Shown piece after piece: positions 46,382 through 53,854 of a stretch of 64,000 bases of DNA. Position 1 is the first letter of the stretch, and each line of letters begins with the position of its first letter. Source of the stretch: an uncultured Opitutales bacterium. Its GTDB lineage: Bacteria > Verrucomicrobiota > Verrucomicrobiia > Opitutales > UBA2995. Both the position numbers and the translations under genes were made by a program. Where the stretch lies: positions 31,169-95,168 of the forward strand of contig CALJGU010000050.1 in assembly GCA_938075565.1 (NCBI GenBank). The letters are read 5' to 3'. Below the pieces are notes generated by a model. It was given only the letters and a program-made list of their open reading frames with translations, had not been told where the DNA came from and did no database searches.

Positions 46382-46501
46382 GAGTGCATTAGCTTAAATT
46401 TCGTTGCACGCGTAAAGCGCCAACCCACTGGACAGTAAAGAAATTGAAACCAACTGCCCCGCCAGCTTGACCGAGCTCGCCCAAGCCCCTAGAACTTAAT
46501 C

Positions 46502-47251
46502 ATGAAATTACCCTATTATTCTCTGATTTTATCTCTAACTCTGGTTTTAACTGCCTGTTCCTCGAAGGACGAAAGCTCTGCAGACGATGGCTGGGTTAGC
46601 CTTTTTAACGGAAAAGACCTCACCGGCTGGGAAACCAAGGTGGAAGGCGCAGATGAAGTGTGGTCGGTTGTAGATGGACTTATCGACTGCGAGCCCAAGC
46701 TCTTGCCTCGCGGGGACAAAGCACTCTGGACTGTCGATAGCTACAAAGATTTTGAGCTGCATGTGGAATGGCGTTTGAAAGACGAGAGGGGAACTTATAA
46801 CTTTCCGGTCGTTCTTCCAGACGGCAGTTACGAACTCGATGCCAATGGAGAAAAGGTGGTGAATCCAGGCCCCGGTGCAGATTCGGGTGTCTACCTGCGC
46901 GGCACCAACAAAGCCCAGCTGAATATTTGGACCTGGCCGATTGGCTCGGGAGAAGTGTATGGCTACCGTAATAACCAAAAAGATCCAGTGGTACGCGCCG
47001 GTGTAACTCCCAAGGTCAACGCAGACAAACCAGTCGGCGAATGGAACACCTTTTACATTACCATGATCGGAGATCGACTTTCTGTGAAATTGAATGGGCA
47101 GCAGGTATTGGATAACGCCCAACTTCCTGACATTCCAGAAGAAGGCCCCATCGCGGTTCAACACCATGGTGGTTACGATGAAGAGAAAAAGGAATGGAAC
47201 GGCGCATCCAGCCTCGTTCAGTTTCGCAACATTCGCATCAAGGCTCTCTGA
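46502..47251 (+). CDS. DUF1080 (3-keto-disaccharide hydrolase family) lipoprotein
   Basis: 249 residues with lipobox LVLTAC and SSKDES after it. DGWVSLFNGKDLTGWETK is the classical DUF1080 (PF06439) opening, followed by the lectin-like sandwich: DFELHVEWRLKDERGTYN, DSGVYLRGTNKAQLNIW and GPIAVQHHGG. This family is now linked to hydrolysis of 3-keto-glycosides made by Gfo/Idh/MocA-type dehydrogenases, which are abundant here. It is exported and probably membrane-anchored. It precedes a sulfatase with 102 bp between, which contain a GTAGGAG palindrome. Confidence 0.9.
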   Translation: MKLPYYSLILSLTLVLTACSSKDESSADDGWVSLFNGKDLTGWETKVEGADEVWSVVDGLIDCEPKLLPRGDKALWTVDSYKDFELHVEWRLKDERGTYNFPVVLPDGSYELDANGEKVVNPGPGADSGVYLRGTNKAQLNIWTWPIGSGEVYGYRNNQKDPVVRAGVTPKVNADKPVGEWNTFYITMIGDRLSVKLNGQQVLDNAQLPDIPEEGPIAVQHHGGYDEEKKEWNGASSLVQFRNIRIKAL

Positions 47252-47270
47252 TCACTTTCCATTTGGAATC

Positions 47271-47339
47271 GTAGGAGGGGCTCTATGCCCCGATTATCGA
47301 TAGCCTTCGAAGCGATCGGGGCATAAAGCCCCTCCTACA
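47271..47339. repeat. GTAGGAG-family inverted repeat between DUF1080 and sulfatase genes
   Basis: Left arm GTAGGAGGGGCTCTATGCCC and right arm GGGCATAAAGCCCCTCCTAC pair with one mismatch, extending through CGAT. A nested GGGGC-TMTATG-CCCC hairpin sits within each arm. It closely resembles the arms at 55790-55845. Confidence 0.85.
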
Positions 47340-47353
47340 ACAAACTACTTTTC

Positions 47354-48763
47354 ATGAAACTCAAACTACTACTACCCTTCCTTCTCGTATTGGGATCTGC
47401 TTTCGCCGACCACCATCAACCCAACTTCGTCGTCATCTTCTGCGACGATCTCGGCTACGGTGATTTAGGTGCCTTCGGAAATCCAACGATCCGCACTCCC
47501 CATCTCGATCGCATGGCTCGGGAAGGTCAGAAGTGGACGCAGTTTTATTCAGCCGATCCGATTTGTACGCCTAGTCGCGCCGGCCTGCTGACCGGACGTT
47601 ATCCAATCCGCAGTGGCATGACTTCCAAGCAGCGTGGCGTGCTGTTTCCAGATTCATCGGGTGGCCTCCCTCAGGAAGAAGTGACCATCGCCGAAGTATT
47701 GAAACAAAAGAACTACGCCACAGCGACGGTAGGCAAATGGCACTTAGGACACTTACCACAACACTTGCCCATGACCCAGGGGTTCGATTCCTATTACGGG
47801 ATCCCCTACTCCAACGACATGGCCAGAATAAAAGGTGCACCCAACTACAGGCAAGGTGCGGAAGATCCGGACTACCTGCAAGACACCAACGATTTTGACG
47901 TTCCACTTATGGAGAACGAAGAAAAAATCGAATGGCCAGCTAACCAGAATACGATTACCAAACGCTATACTGAACGAGCAGTTCAATTTATCGAGAAGAA
48001 AAAGAAGCAACCGTTCTTCCTCTACCTCGCCCACTCCATGCCACACATCCCACTCTATGCCTCCGAGCAGTTCCTCGGGAAAAGCATTCGCGGACTTTAT
48101 GGAGATGTCATTGAGGAAATCGACTGGAGTGTAGGGCAAGTGCTAGACACACTCCGTAATTTTAAATTGGATACAAAAACGATCGTTGTATTTACCTCCG
48201 ATAATGGCCCTTGGTTGGCGTTTAAAACACACGGTGGCTCAGCAGGTCCTCTCCGTGCCGGCAAAGGCACCACCTTCGAAGGAGGCCAACGCGTGCCTAC
48301 TATCTTCTGGGGCCCCGGACGCATTCCCCATCGGGTGGTGGATGGTATGGGATCGACGATCGATTTATTGGCAACCATTGCATCTCTTTCAGGAACCAAG
48401 GCACCTGATGATCGAAAGATGGATGGGTACGACTTATCACCGGCTCTGCTCGGGGAAGGCAAAAGCCCACGAGAGGAATTCTTCTACTGGAATCGCGCGC
48501 GTTTACACGCGGTCCGATCCGGCCCCTGGAAACTACACTTCTACCAGAACGAACCGGTCAACTACAGTCGCTACCAGAAGCTGGACAAGCCAGAGCTCTA
48601 TCATTTGGAAAAAGATATTTCGGAAGCCTACGAAGTAGCTGATGAGAATCCCGACATGGTTGCTTACCTAACGCAGAAAGCAAAAATGCACATTCAACAC
48701 ACTGCTGATTCTACACCCGATCAAGTCGGCGCTCGAATACCTGACTTTGAATACCGCCGCTGA
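47354..48763 (+). CDS. Sulfatase, exported
   Basis: 469 residues, the compact arylsulfatase form, with a signal peptide ending near AFADHH. NFVVIFCDDLGYGDLGAFGNP, C71-T-P-S-R-AGLLTG, TVGKWHLGHLPQHLP, FTSDNGPWLAFKTHGGSAGPLRAGKGTTFEGGQRVP are all standard and closest in style to human-type ARSA/GALNS-like enzymes. An acceptor in this family can be 6-sulfated GalNAc or galactose, but specificity cannot be read from sequence. It likely shares a transcript with the DUF1080 gene. Confidence 0.94.
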   Translation: MKLKLLLPFLLVLGSAFADHHQPNFVVIFCDDLGYGDLGAFGNPTIRTPHLDRMAREGQKWTQFYSADPICTPSRAGLLTGRYPIRSGMTSKQRGVLFPDSSGGLPQEEVTIAEVLKQKNYATATVGKWHLGHLPQHLPMTQGFDSYYGIPYSNDMARIKGAPNYRQGAEDPDYLQDTNDFDVPLMENEEKIEWPANQNTITKRYTERAVQFIEKKKKQPFFLYLAHSMPHIPLYASEQFLGKSIRGLYGDVIEEIDWSVGQVLDTLRNFKLDTKTIVVFTSDNGPWLAFKTHGGSAGPLRAGKGTTFEGGQRVPTIFWGPGRIPHRVVDGMGSTIDLLATIASLSGTKAPDDRKMDGYDLSPALLGEGKSPREEFFYWNRARLHAVRSGPWKLHFYQNEPVNYSRYQKLDKPELYHLEKDISEAYEVADENPDMVAYLTQKAKMHIQHTADSTPDQVGARIPDFEYRR

Positions 48764-48779
48764 CTTGTAGAATCGTGAA

Positions 48780-49385
48780 TCAACTCCAATCGTAGCGAAT
48801 CACTACGGTTTTAGCTAACAGGTCCTGAATGGCTTTCTTTTTGGTGTTAAAAGGAAAGGTGATTAGTTCAATAACATACCAAGCCGCATACAATAACGGT
48901 ATCATGTAATTGGTATAAGGTTCCACCCATGGATTCTCTGTTCCCTGAAACCCAAACGCCCAAATCATCCATCCGATTGAAAGAATAATTGGAAGGCTAT
49001 CTCGGATGATCGCTTGCATGTAGTTTGTGCGACTTTTCGTCTTAACATCCACAAGGACTGTCTTTGTTACAAACTTTCCCAGAGTTGCTCCGTAAGCGCC
49101 ATGCGAAATGATAAAATACAAAGGAATGATTGCTCCAGACAAGATGAGCATCGCCGAGCTACTCGCCGGGGGAAGGTCAAAGAAATAGATAACAAAGATC
49201 GGTAATAAGCGAACAAATGGCCACAAAACCACCACATCAATCCAGGGTGCCAACAACCGGGGCCAGAAGGTAGAATAAGGATTCAAATGAACAACACCCT
49301 TTTCCCGGTAATAAATAATGGCCGCTGTTGTAATCAGTAGTGGCGCAAGTACGTAGACAAATTCCTCAGCGATGAGTTCTCTCAT
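48780..49385 (-). CDS. RDD family membrane protein
   Basis: The track begins at 49514, but ATG 49385 (MRELIAEEF) aligns with the start of the paralogue at 50162-50752; this gives 201 residues. NPYSTFWPRLLAPWIDVVVLWP carries the R-x-x-A-x-x-x-D variant of the RDD motif in the first helix, HGAYGATLGKFVTKTVLVD the middle loop, and FNTKKKAIQDLLAKTVVI the conserved tail. RDD proteins are small membrane proteins, in some cases ion antiporters; the role here is unknown. It and its paralogue flank a HigBA module. Confidence 0.85.
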   Translation of the reverse strand: MRELIAEEFVYVLAPLLITTAAIIYYREKGVVHLNPYSTFWPRLLAPWIDVVVLWPFVRLLPIFVIYFFDLPPASSSAMLILSGAIIPLYFIISHGAYGATLGKFVTKTVLVDVKTKSRTNYMQAIIRDSLPIILSIGWMIWAFGFQGTENPWVEPYTNYMIPLLYAAWYVIELITFPFNTKKKAIQDLLAKTVVIRYDWS

Positions 49386-49494
49386 TGAAAGTAGGATGAA
49401 AATTGGGAGCAGGATCCGAAGCCTAGCAGTAGCTATATGATGGGAAAAGGCAATGATTAAGAGATCCTGTTCAAGGCAGCGATTTCGCCGACCT

Positions 49495-49806
49495 TTAGTC
49501 CTCGGCAACCGCAAGCCTGTTCACCTCGGATTTGATTTTTTGTCCGTAGGCACGCTGCGCCACCTCCAAATCGTGAGCAGTTTGTAGGCCCAACCAAAAT
49601 CCAGGGGTCGTCCCAAAATAAGCTGACAATCGAAGCGCGGTTTCCGCAGTGATTGATCGGCGACCTTTGATGATCTCCGTGAGCCGTGAAGCTGGAATAC
49701 GAGCATCTCTGGACACTTGAGTCTGAGTTAAATCCATGGGTTTAATGAATTCCTCTGAAAGAATTTCGCCTGGGGTTACACACTCTAATCTGTTTATTGC
49801 CGTCAT
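49495..49806 (-). CDS. higA: HigA-type antitoxin
   Basis: The track start at 49884 lies inside higB in another frame; ATG 49806 (MTAINRLECVTPGEIL) gives 103 residues and a 4-bp gap after higB. It is an XRE-type helix-turn-helix protein of the HigA/VapI group: TPGEILSEEFIKPMDLTQTQVSRDARIPASRLTEIIKGRRSIT region, and FGTTPGFWLGLQTAHDLEVA. It would bind and neutralise HigB and repress the operon through its HTH. Confidence 0.92.
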   Translation of the reverse strand: MTAINRLECVTPGEILSEEFIKPMDLTQTQVSRDARIPASRLTEIIKGRRSITAETALRLSAYFGTTPGFWLGLQTAHDLEVAQRAYGQKIKSEVNRLAVAED

Positions 49807-49810
49807 GATT

Positions 49811-50092
49811 CTAATGATAGTCGACAATGGATACATCCCGTTTGAGTGCATCCCGCCATCGGAAGATGATTCTCCATTGGTCATTAATCCGAATACTCCA
49901 AAAGCCCTTCAGGTCACCACGCAATGATTCCAGGTGATTGGAAGGTGGAACTCGAAGATCTCTCAGATCCTGTGCTTGATCAATCATTCTTAATTTTCGA
50001 CGGGCGCGTTGCTGTATGTCATTCGGAAGTTTTCTAGATCGGATCCCATTAGATATACTCTCAGTTTCTTTATCACCGAAGGACTCAATCAC
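49811..50092 (-). CDS. higB: HigB-type toxin (RelE/ParE superfamily mRNA interferase)
   Basis: 93 residues from a GTG start. MIESFGDKETE, ARRKLRMIDQAQDLRDLRVPPSNHLESLRGD, GFWSIRINDQWRIIFRWRD and VDYH are the standard HigB (plasmid maintenance killer) blocks, including the C-terminal histidine-containing end. It cleaves mRNA during translation when free of HigA. The toxin-first order and 4-bp gap to higA are typical. It is intact and full length. Confidence 0.93.
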   Translation of the reverse strand: MIESFGDKETESISNGIRSRKLPNDIQQRARRKLRMIDQAQDLRDLRVPPSNHLESLRGDLKGFWSIRINDQWRIIFRWRDALKRDVSIVDYH

Positions 50093-50098
50093 AGCGAG

Positions 50099-50147
50099 AA
50101 CCTAGCACAGGCGACAATTACGTCAAGCGTAATTACGCAAGACGTAA
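50099..50147 (-). promoter_or_regulatory. higBA promoter with overlapping palindromic operator
   Basis: On the minus strand TTGACG (50126-50121) and TAGGTT (50104-50099) are separated by 16 bp, with an extended TG before the -10. A 30-bp imperfect palindrome TTACGTC...GACGTAA (50118-50147) with a perfect GCGTAATTACGC core covers the -35. This is the expected place for autoregulation by HigA/HigBA. The -10 ends close to the GTG start, so the mRNA may be nearly leaderless. Confidence 0.65.
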
Positions 50148-50161
50148 CACATGGACACCCA

Positions 50162-50752
50162 TCATCGCCGCACAACAAAGGTGCCAGCTATAAAATCGTG
50201 TAATGCCCTTCTCTTGGAGTTGGTAAGCATAGTTAGAACTTCTACTATGAACCATAATAGATACGTCCAAGAGAGGAAACTTGTTGGCGATTTGTTGCCA
50301 ATTTGCGCCTCAGGCCCCATAATAAGCACGTGGATTAAAATCAAAACTACGATGGCAAACGGAATACAATCCCTCAAAAATGCTTGTTTCATGGATATAG
50401 GGGCCTCGGATTGTGCATCCACTACTTTAACTTTACATAGATACTTTCCTATCGTCGCTCCATAGCGACCATGATAATAAATTGAGTACAGGATGTAAGT
50501 CGTAGGAACTCCAAGGATCAAAGCTGTATTCATCATTTCGGTAAGTTCCCAAACCGTATAGATGATTGCTGGCACCAAGCTTACAATTGGCCAAAGAACT
50601 ATCTGATCGATCGAAGGTGCCCAAAACCTTGGCCAAAAAGTTGAGTACCGTTCGATTTCATTGTAGTCATGATTTTTATAATACTGATAGACTATACCAC
50701 CGATAATCAGGGGATGAATGATTTCCATGGCTGCAACAGAGATGTAATCCAT
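50162..50752 (-). CDS. RDD family membrane protein (paralogue of 48780-49385)
   Basis: 196 residues. ERYSTFWPRFWAPSIDQIVLWPIVSLVPAI, YHGRYGATIGKYLCKVKVVDAQSE, LRDCIPFAI and TNSKRRALHDFIAGTFVVRR line up with the other RDD gene along the full length, so the pair is a tandem duplication now separated by higBA. The membrane topology has three to four helices. Function unknown. Confidence 0.85.
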   Translation of the reverse strand: MDYISVAAMEIIHPLIIGGIVYQYYKNHDYNEIERYSTFWPRFWAPSIDQIVLWPIVSLVPAIIYTVWELTEMMNTALILGVPTTYILYSIYYHGRYGATIGKYLCKVKVVDAQSEAPISMKQAFLRDCIPFAIVVLILIHVLIMGPEAQIGNKSPTSFLSWTYLLWFIVEVLTMLTNSKRRALHDFIAGTFVVRR

Positions 50753-50825
50753 TTCTTTTGGAGTATAGAATTATGACTCAGGAAGCGTTTCGTAATTCTA
50801 TAAATTACTTGGAAAACATTTCGCC

Positions 50826-51890
50826 TCAACTCCACACTCGTTTTAAAAACCGCACCCAGTTTTTCCAGGCGATGTTCTCCATATCTTCGGCCTTGTAACC
50901 GCGCGCTTCAAGCATGGGAAAGATCTTTTGCACATCTCCAATTGTATCCAGATCTTCAGGACTCTGTTCTGTTCCGAAACCACCGTCGAGGTCGGTGCCG
51001 ATTCCGGCGTGTTCTGAATTCCCAGCTAATTGGCATACACGGTCAATGTTATCCACCATGTGTTCGAGTCGCGGATGAAGTTCTTCAACGGTGGATTTTC
51101 TTTTGATCCAATTTGGCACCAGCATCCAGGCATCGAGTGCTGCACCGATAACCGCACTACGTTCGATCAGCTCCTTCATTTGTTCGTCGGTAAATTGGCG
51201 GTGATCCGGAACGAGAGCACGGCAGTTGGAGTGACTAGCCCAGACGTTACCACCGAAATGGTCCAACGCTTCACGAAAGCTCTCATCACAAAGGTGGGTG
51301 GCATCGAGGATGATGTTCAGACGTTCCAATTCTTTCAAAAGATCGCGGCCTACTTGCCCGATTCCTCCCTCCGCATCAGTTCCCTGTGCGTAAGTGCCCG
51401 GTCCATAGTGCGCAGGGCCCATCGCTCGTAAACCTTGTTCATAGGAGCGTTCAACGTGATCCAAAGTAACCATGGAGTCTGCGCCTTCTAAACTCAGCAC
51501 GTAACCAATGGGTGTAGTCTCTGGGTCTTCCTCCCAAGCTTTTAAATGAGCTTCCAGTTCAGCCGCATTACGTATTTGTCTCATCTCTCCGGCTTCTTCC
51601 ATTGCGCGATACCAAGCCAATTGCCCTTGCGTTTGAGCCCACGCCTGTTCGGGAGAATGCCAACCGGGCAAAGGATTATCACGGCGCACATAACGAGCAA
51701 TTTGCGTGGCAACACAGAGCCCCATATTTCCTTTCCGCATGGCGTGTAAGGAGACCGTGTTATTCCCACGATCCTTTTTATCCGTCATCCCCTCTTCGGA
51801 CTTTCGGATGGCGTCCACAGACCAACGCAGGTCGCGGTTCCATTCCAGGGCGTTCATGGAGAGATCAAGATGGGCGTCGAATAGGAGCAT
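50826..51890 (-). CDS. Membrane dipeptidase-like metallopeptidase (family M19)
   Basis: 354 residues. FDAHLDLSMNALEWNRDL gives the first metal histidine and aspartate, HLCDESFREALDHFGGNVWASHSNCRALVPDHRQFTDEQ the next metal site, and GIGTDLDGGFGTEQSPEDL the conserved aspartate region near the end. These are the renal dipeptidase landmarks. No signal peptide is present. Members cleave dipeptides, some with D-residues, which fits with the DSD1-like gene upstream on the same strand. A GxxExxY cassette now separates the two. Confidence 0.9.
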   Translation of the reverse strand: MLLFDAHLDLSMNALEWNRDLRWSVDAIRKSEEGMTDKKDRGNNTVSLHAMRKGNMGLCVATQIARYVRRDNPLPGWHSPEQAWAQTQGQLAWYRAMEEAGEMRQIRNAAELEAHLKAWEEDPETTPIGYVLSLEGADSMVTLDHVERSYEQGLRAMGPAHYGPGTYAQGTDAEGGIGQVGRDLLKELERLNIILDATHLCDESFREALDHFGGNVWASHSNCRALVPDHRQFTDEQMKELIERSAVIGAALDAWMLVPNWIKRKSTVEELHPRLEHMVDNIDRVCQLAGNSEHAGIGTDLDGGFGTEQSPEDLDTIGDVQKIFPMLEARGYKAEDMENIAWKNWVRFLKRVWS

Positions 51891-51911
51891 AATAGAAATT
51901 GGTTAATGAAA

Positions 51912-52352
51912 CCACAAAAAGCGCAAAACGCACAAAAGGGTGATATCTAGGATTGGTGGATAAATTTGCGTATTTGGAGTTTTGAAGCTCCAAAGTTTAT
52001 GAGGAGACCGTGATCCATCTCGGTTCCACGTAAATAAGCCAAGACTTGAGCGATGTGCTCATCAGAAATTGTTTTAACAGCTTTTAGCTCAATCAGAATG
52101 CTTCCTTCCACGATAAGATCAGCAACGTAGTCACCAACAACCGATCCATCTTCATCTAGAACTGGAATTGCAACTTGCTGCTCAACGTTCAAACCCATTT
52201 TTCGAAGCCTGTTTCGGAGAGAGTTTTCATATACCTTCTCAAGGAATCCGTTTTTAAAATACTTATGTGCAGCGAATGCGGATTCTCTAATCGTATCTGC
52301 CAATTGATTAATTTCTTCTTCTTTCATTTTGTGCCTTTTGTGCTTTATGTGG
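51912..52352. mobile_element. Small cassette: GxxExxY gene flanked by imperfect inverted repeats
   Basis: CCACAAAAAGCGCAAAACGC... at 51912-51937 and its inverted copy at 52327-52352 match at 23 of 26 positions and bracket the GxxExxY ORF closely; the right repeat directly adjoins the start codon. The cassette splits two amino-acid genes that face the same way. No transposase is inside. That it is mobile is inference from the ends and placement. Confidence 0.5.
51947..52327 (-). CDS. GxxExxY protein (PD-(D/E)XK-like)
   Basis: 126 residues. The motif G-F-L-E-K-V-Y lies at residues about 27-33, and the nuclease-like core follows: VVGDYVADLIVEGSILIELKAVKTI with the D...E-x-K pattern, then HIAQVLAYLRGT and GLLINFGASKLQIRKFI. 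This is the PF13366 family, found in many environmental genomes in variable copy number and without a known role. All putative catalytic residues are present. It lies within a pair of inverted repeats. Confidence 0.9.
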   Translation of the reverse strand: MKEEEINQLADTIRESAFAAHKYFKNGFLEKVYENSLRNRLRKMGLNVEQQVAIPVLDEDGSVVGDYVADLIVEGSILIELKAVKTISDEHIAQVLAYLRGTEMDHGLLINFGASKLQIRKFIHQS

Positions 52353-52362
52353 TTCCAACAAA

Positions 52363-53463
52363 CTACAGCCGGTTGCGGGCAGCATTATTCCACTGCCCGG
52401 TTACGGCATCTCCTTCCACCACATTCACATGATCATACAGGGCCATAGTCGGACAAATATGAGCGGGAATTCCCAAATAAACATCGCCCACTTGGATCGA
52501 TTCCCAGTTTTGCACTTTGGCGACAAGGTGCTCTTCGCTGTGCCCGACGTATTCGGCGTTTTCCAATCCAAGTAACTGAACTCGAGGATGTGGCATCTCG
52601 GATGCAACGGCCTTGTGGCCCAAGTCAAAACAGACCATTCCGTTTTTGGGTTTGCTCACCACTCGCGTTAATAAAAAAGCAGCATTCTCGAAAGGCATGT
52701 CAGCAAGCCTGATGTTGCTGTTTAAATCCCAAAGCAAGGTTGTCCCAGGACTCATTTCCACTCCATCACGCTTGGCATGGATCGGGAACGAAGGAGAACC
52801 ACCCGCCACTATTACCGGAGGAGCGAAACCCATTTTATTGAGCTGTCTTATTAAGTCCTCAGCTTCTGCATAAGCCTTGTCCACCCTTTCAGTTCGCTCG
52901 CTCAGAGAATCGTCCTGAATATGACCATCATAGACATGCAGTCCTCGAATATCGAGGCGCGGCATCTCATGAAGCACTTTGTAACGAGCCACGGCCTCCA
53001 TGCCAGGAAGTACGCCAGTTCGGTTCATACCGACATTGATATCTAAAAATACACCCAGCCGGGTTGAATGATTTTCACACGCTTCATTCAACTGATGAAT
53101 AATGGCCGCGTTGTCCACCACCACGGAAAATCTTGTGTCGGGAAATTGTGAGGACATCTCAACCAGGAGTTCCACTTCTGGTCCCACAGGTTGAATAGCC
53201 ATGAGCAAGCCCTCGACTTTTTCATCGGCTAGAAGTTTGGCTTCGGCCAGGGTCGCGCACTTAAACTTAGTGATTCCAGCTTCCACCTGCATGCGAACCA
53301 CTTCAGCCAGCTTATGCGTTTTGATATGTGGTCGCAGACGAGCCGGATCGCCAGCGATATTGACCATCTGCTGAATGTTACTCCGAATCCGGTCAGGATA
53401 GATCAACACCGCAGGTGACGGAATGCTTGTCACGTCGGGAATGGCTTCAGGGAACAGAGGCAT
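52363..53463 (-). CDS. D-serine dehydratase-like / D-threonine aldolase-like PLP protein
   Basis: 366 residues with the alanine-racemase-type N-terminal barrel. The PLP lysine is K48 in RPHIKTHK, followed by FKCATLAEAKLLADE, DINVGMNRTGV, VAGGSPSFPIHA and the C-terminal metal site AHICPTMALYDH, with the His-x-Cys pair that binds zinc in DSD1-type enzymes. The family breaks down D-serine, D-threonine or beta-hydroxyaspartate. Together with the dipeptidase downstream it points to D-amino acid or peptide use. The exact substrate is not clear. Confidence 0.87.
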   Translation of the reverse strand: MPLFPEAIPDVTSIPSPAVLIYPDRIRSNIQQMVNIAGDPARLRPHIKTHKLAEVVRMQVEAGITKFKCATLAEAKLLADEKVEGLLMAIQPVGPEVELLVEMSSQFPDTRFSVVVDNAAIIHQLNEACENHSTRLGVFLDINVGMNRTGVLPGMEAVARYKVLHEMPRLDIRGLHVYDGHIQDDSLSERTERVDKAYAEAEDLIRQLNKMGFAPPVIVAGGSPSFPIHAKRDGVEMSPGTTLLWDLNSNIRLADMPFENAAFLLTRVVSKPKNGMVCFDLGHKAVASEMPHPRVQLLGLENAEYVGHSEEHLVAKVQNWESIQVGDVYLGIPAHICPTMALYDHVNVVEGDAVTGQWNNAARNRL

Positions 53464-53645
53464 ATTCGAAAGAATCGATAATTTGGATCACTTCGACAAG
53501 CTTAACTGTACGAACTTTTAAACAGGAGGATCAGATGCGATAAGTAGATGTATCACTCTACGCCGCCCGCTAGTCTTATCGGATTAGCTGTTCGAATTAT
53601 TATTTACGTCGCGTGACAAACTAAACAAACGGTTCACAAAGTTAA

Positions 53646-53756
53646 GTGCGCTTCAAGGATCCTCGAGCTCTGGCCGTCGATCCCCAGGGTCGTATCTTCA
53701 TAGCGGATACTTTAAACAATAGAATCGTTCTCGCTCAACCGACTCGATTTGAATGA
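53646..53756 (+). pseudogene. C-terminal remnant of an NHL-repeat protein
   Basis: A 36-codon reading from GTG 53646 to TGA 53754-53756 gives DPRALAVDPQGRIFIADTL and NNRIVLAQP, one clean NHL propeller blade and the chain end. It is too short for the ORF track. The bases before it do not continue the propeller in any frame I could read, so it looks like the tail of a deleted gene. The rest of 53464-53854 holds nothing else I can name. Confidence 0.7.
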
Positions 53757-53854
53757 ATTAGGATTGCCGTTTATAGTGCCTGGCAAATAACGTTTTGCTT
53801 AGAACGAACCTCGATTCGCTCCTTCAAAATACTTTCACCCCTACCCAATCAATT

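Noticed and set aside
46547-47167. 206-codon minus ORF
   Set aside because: Antisense shadow of the DUF1080 lipoprotein gene; no domain or signal visible.
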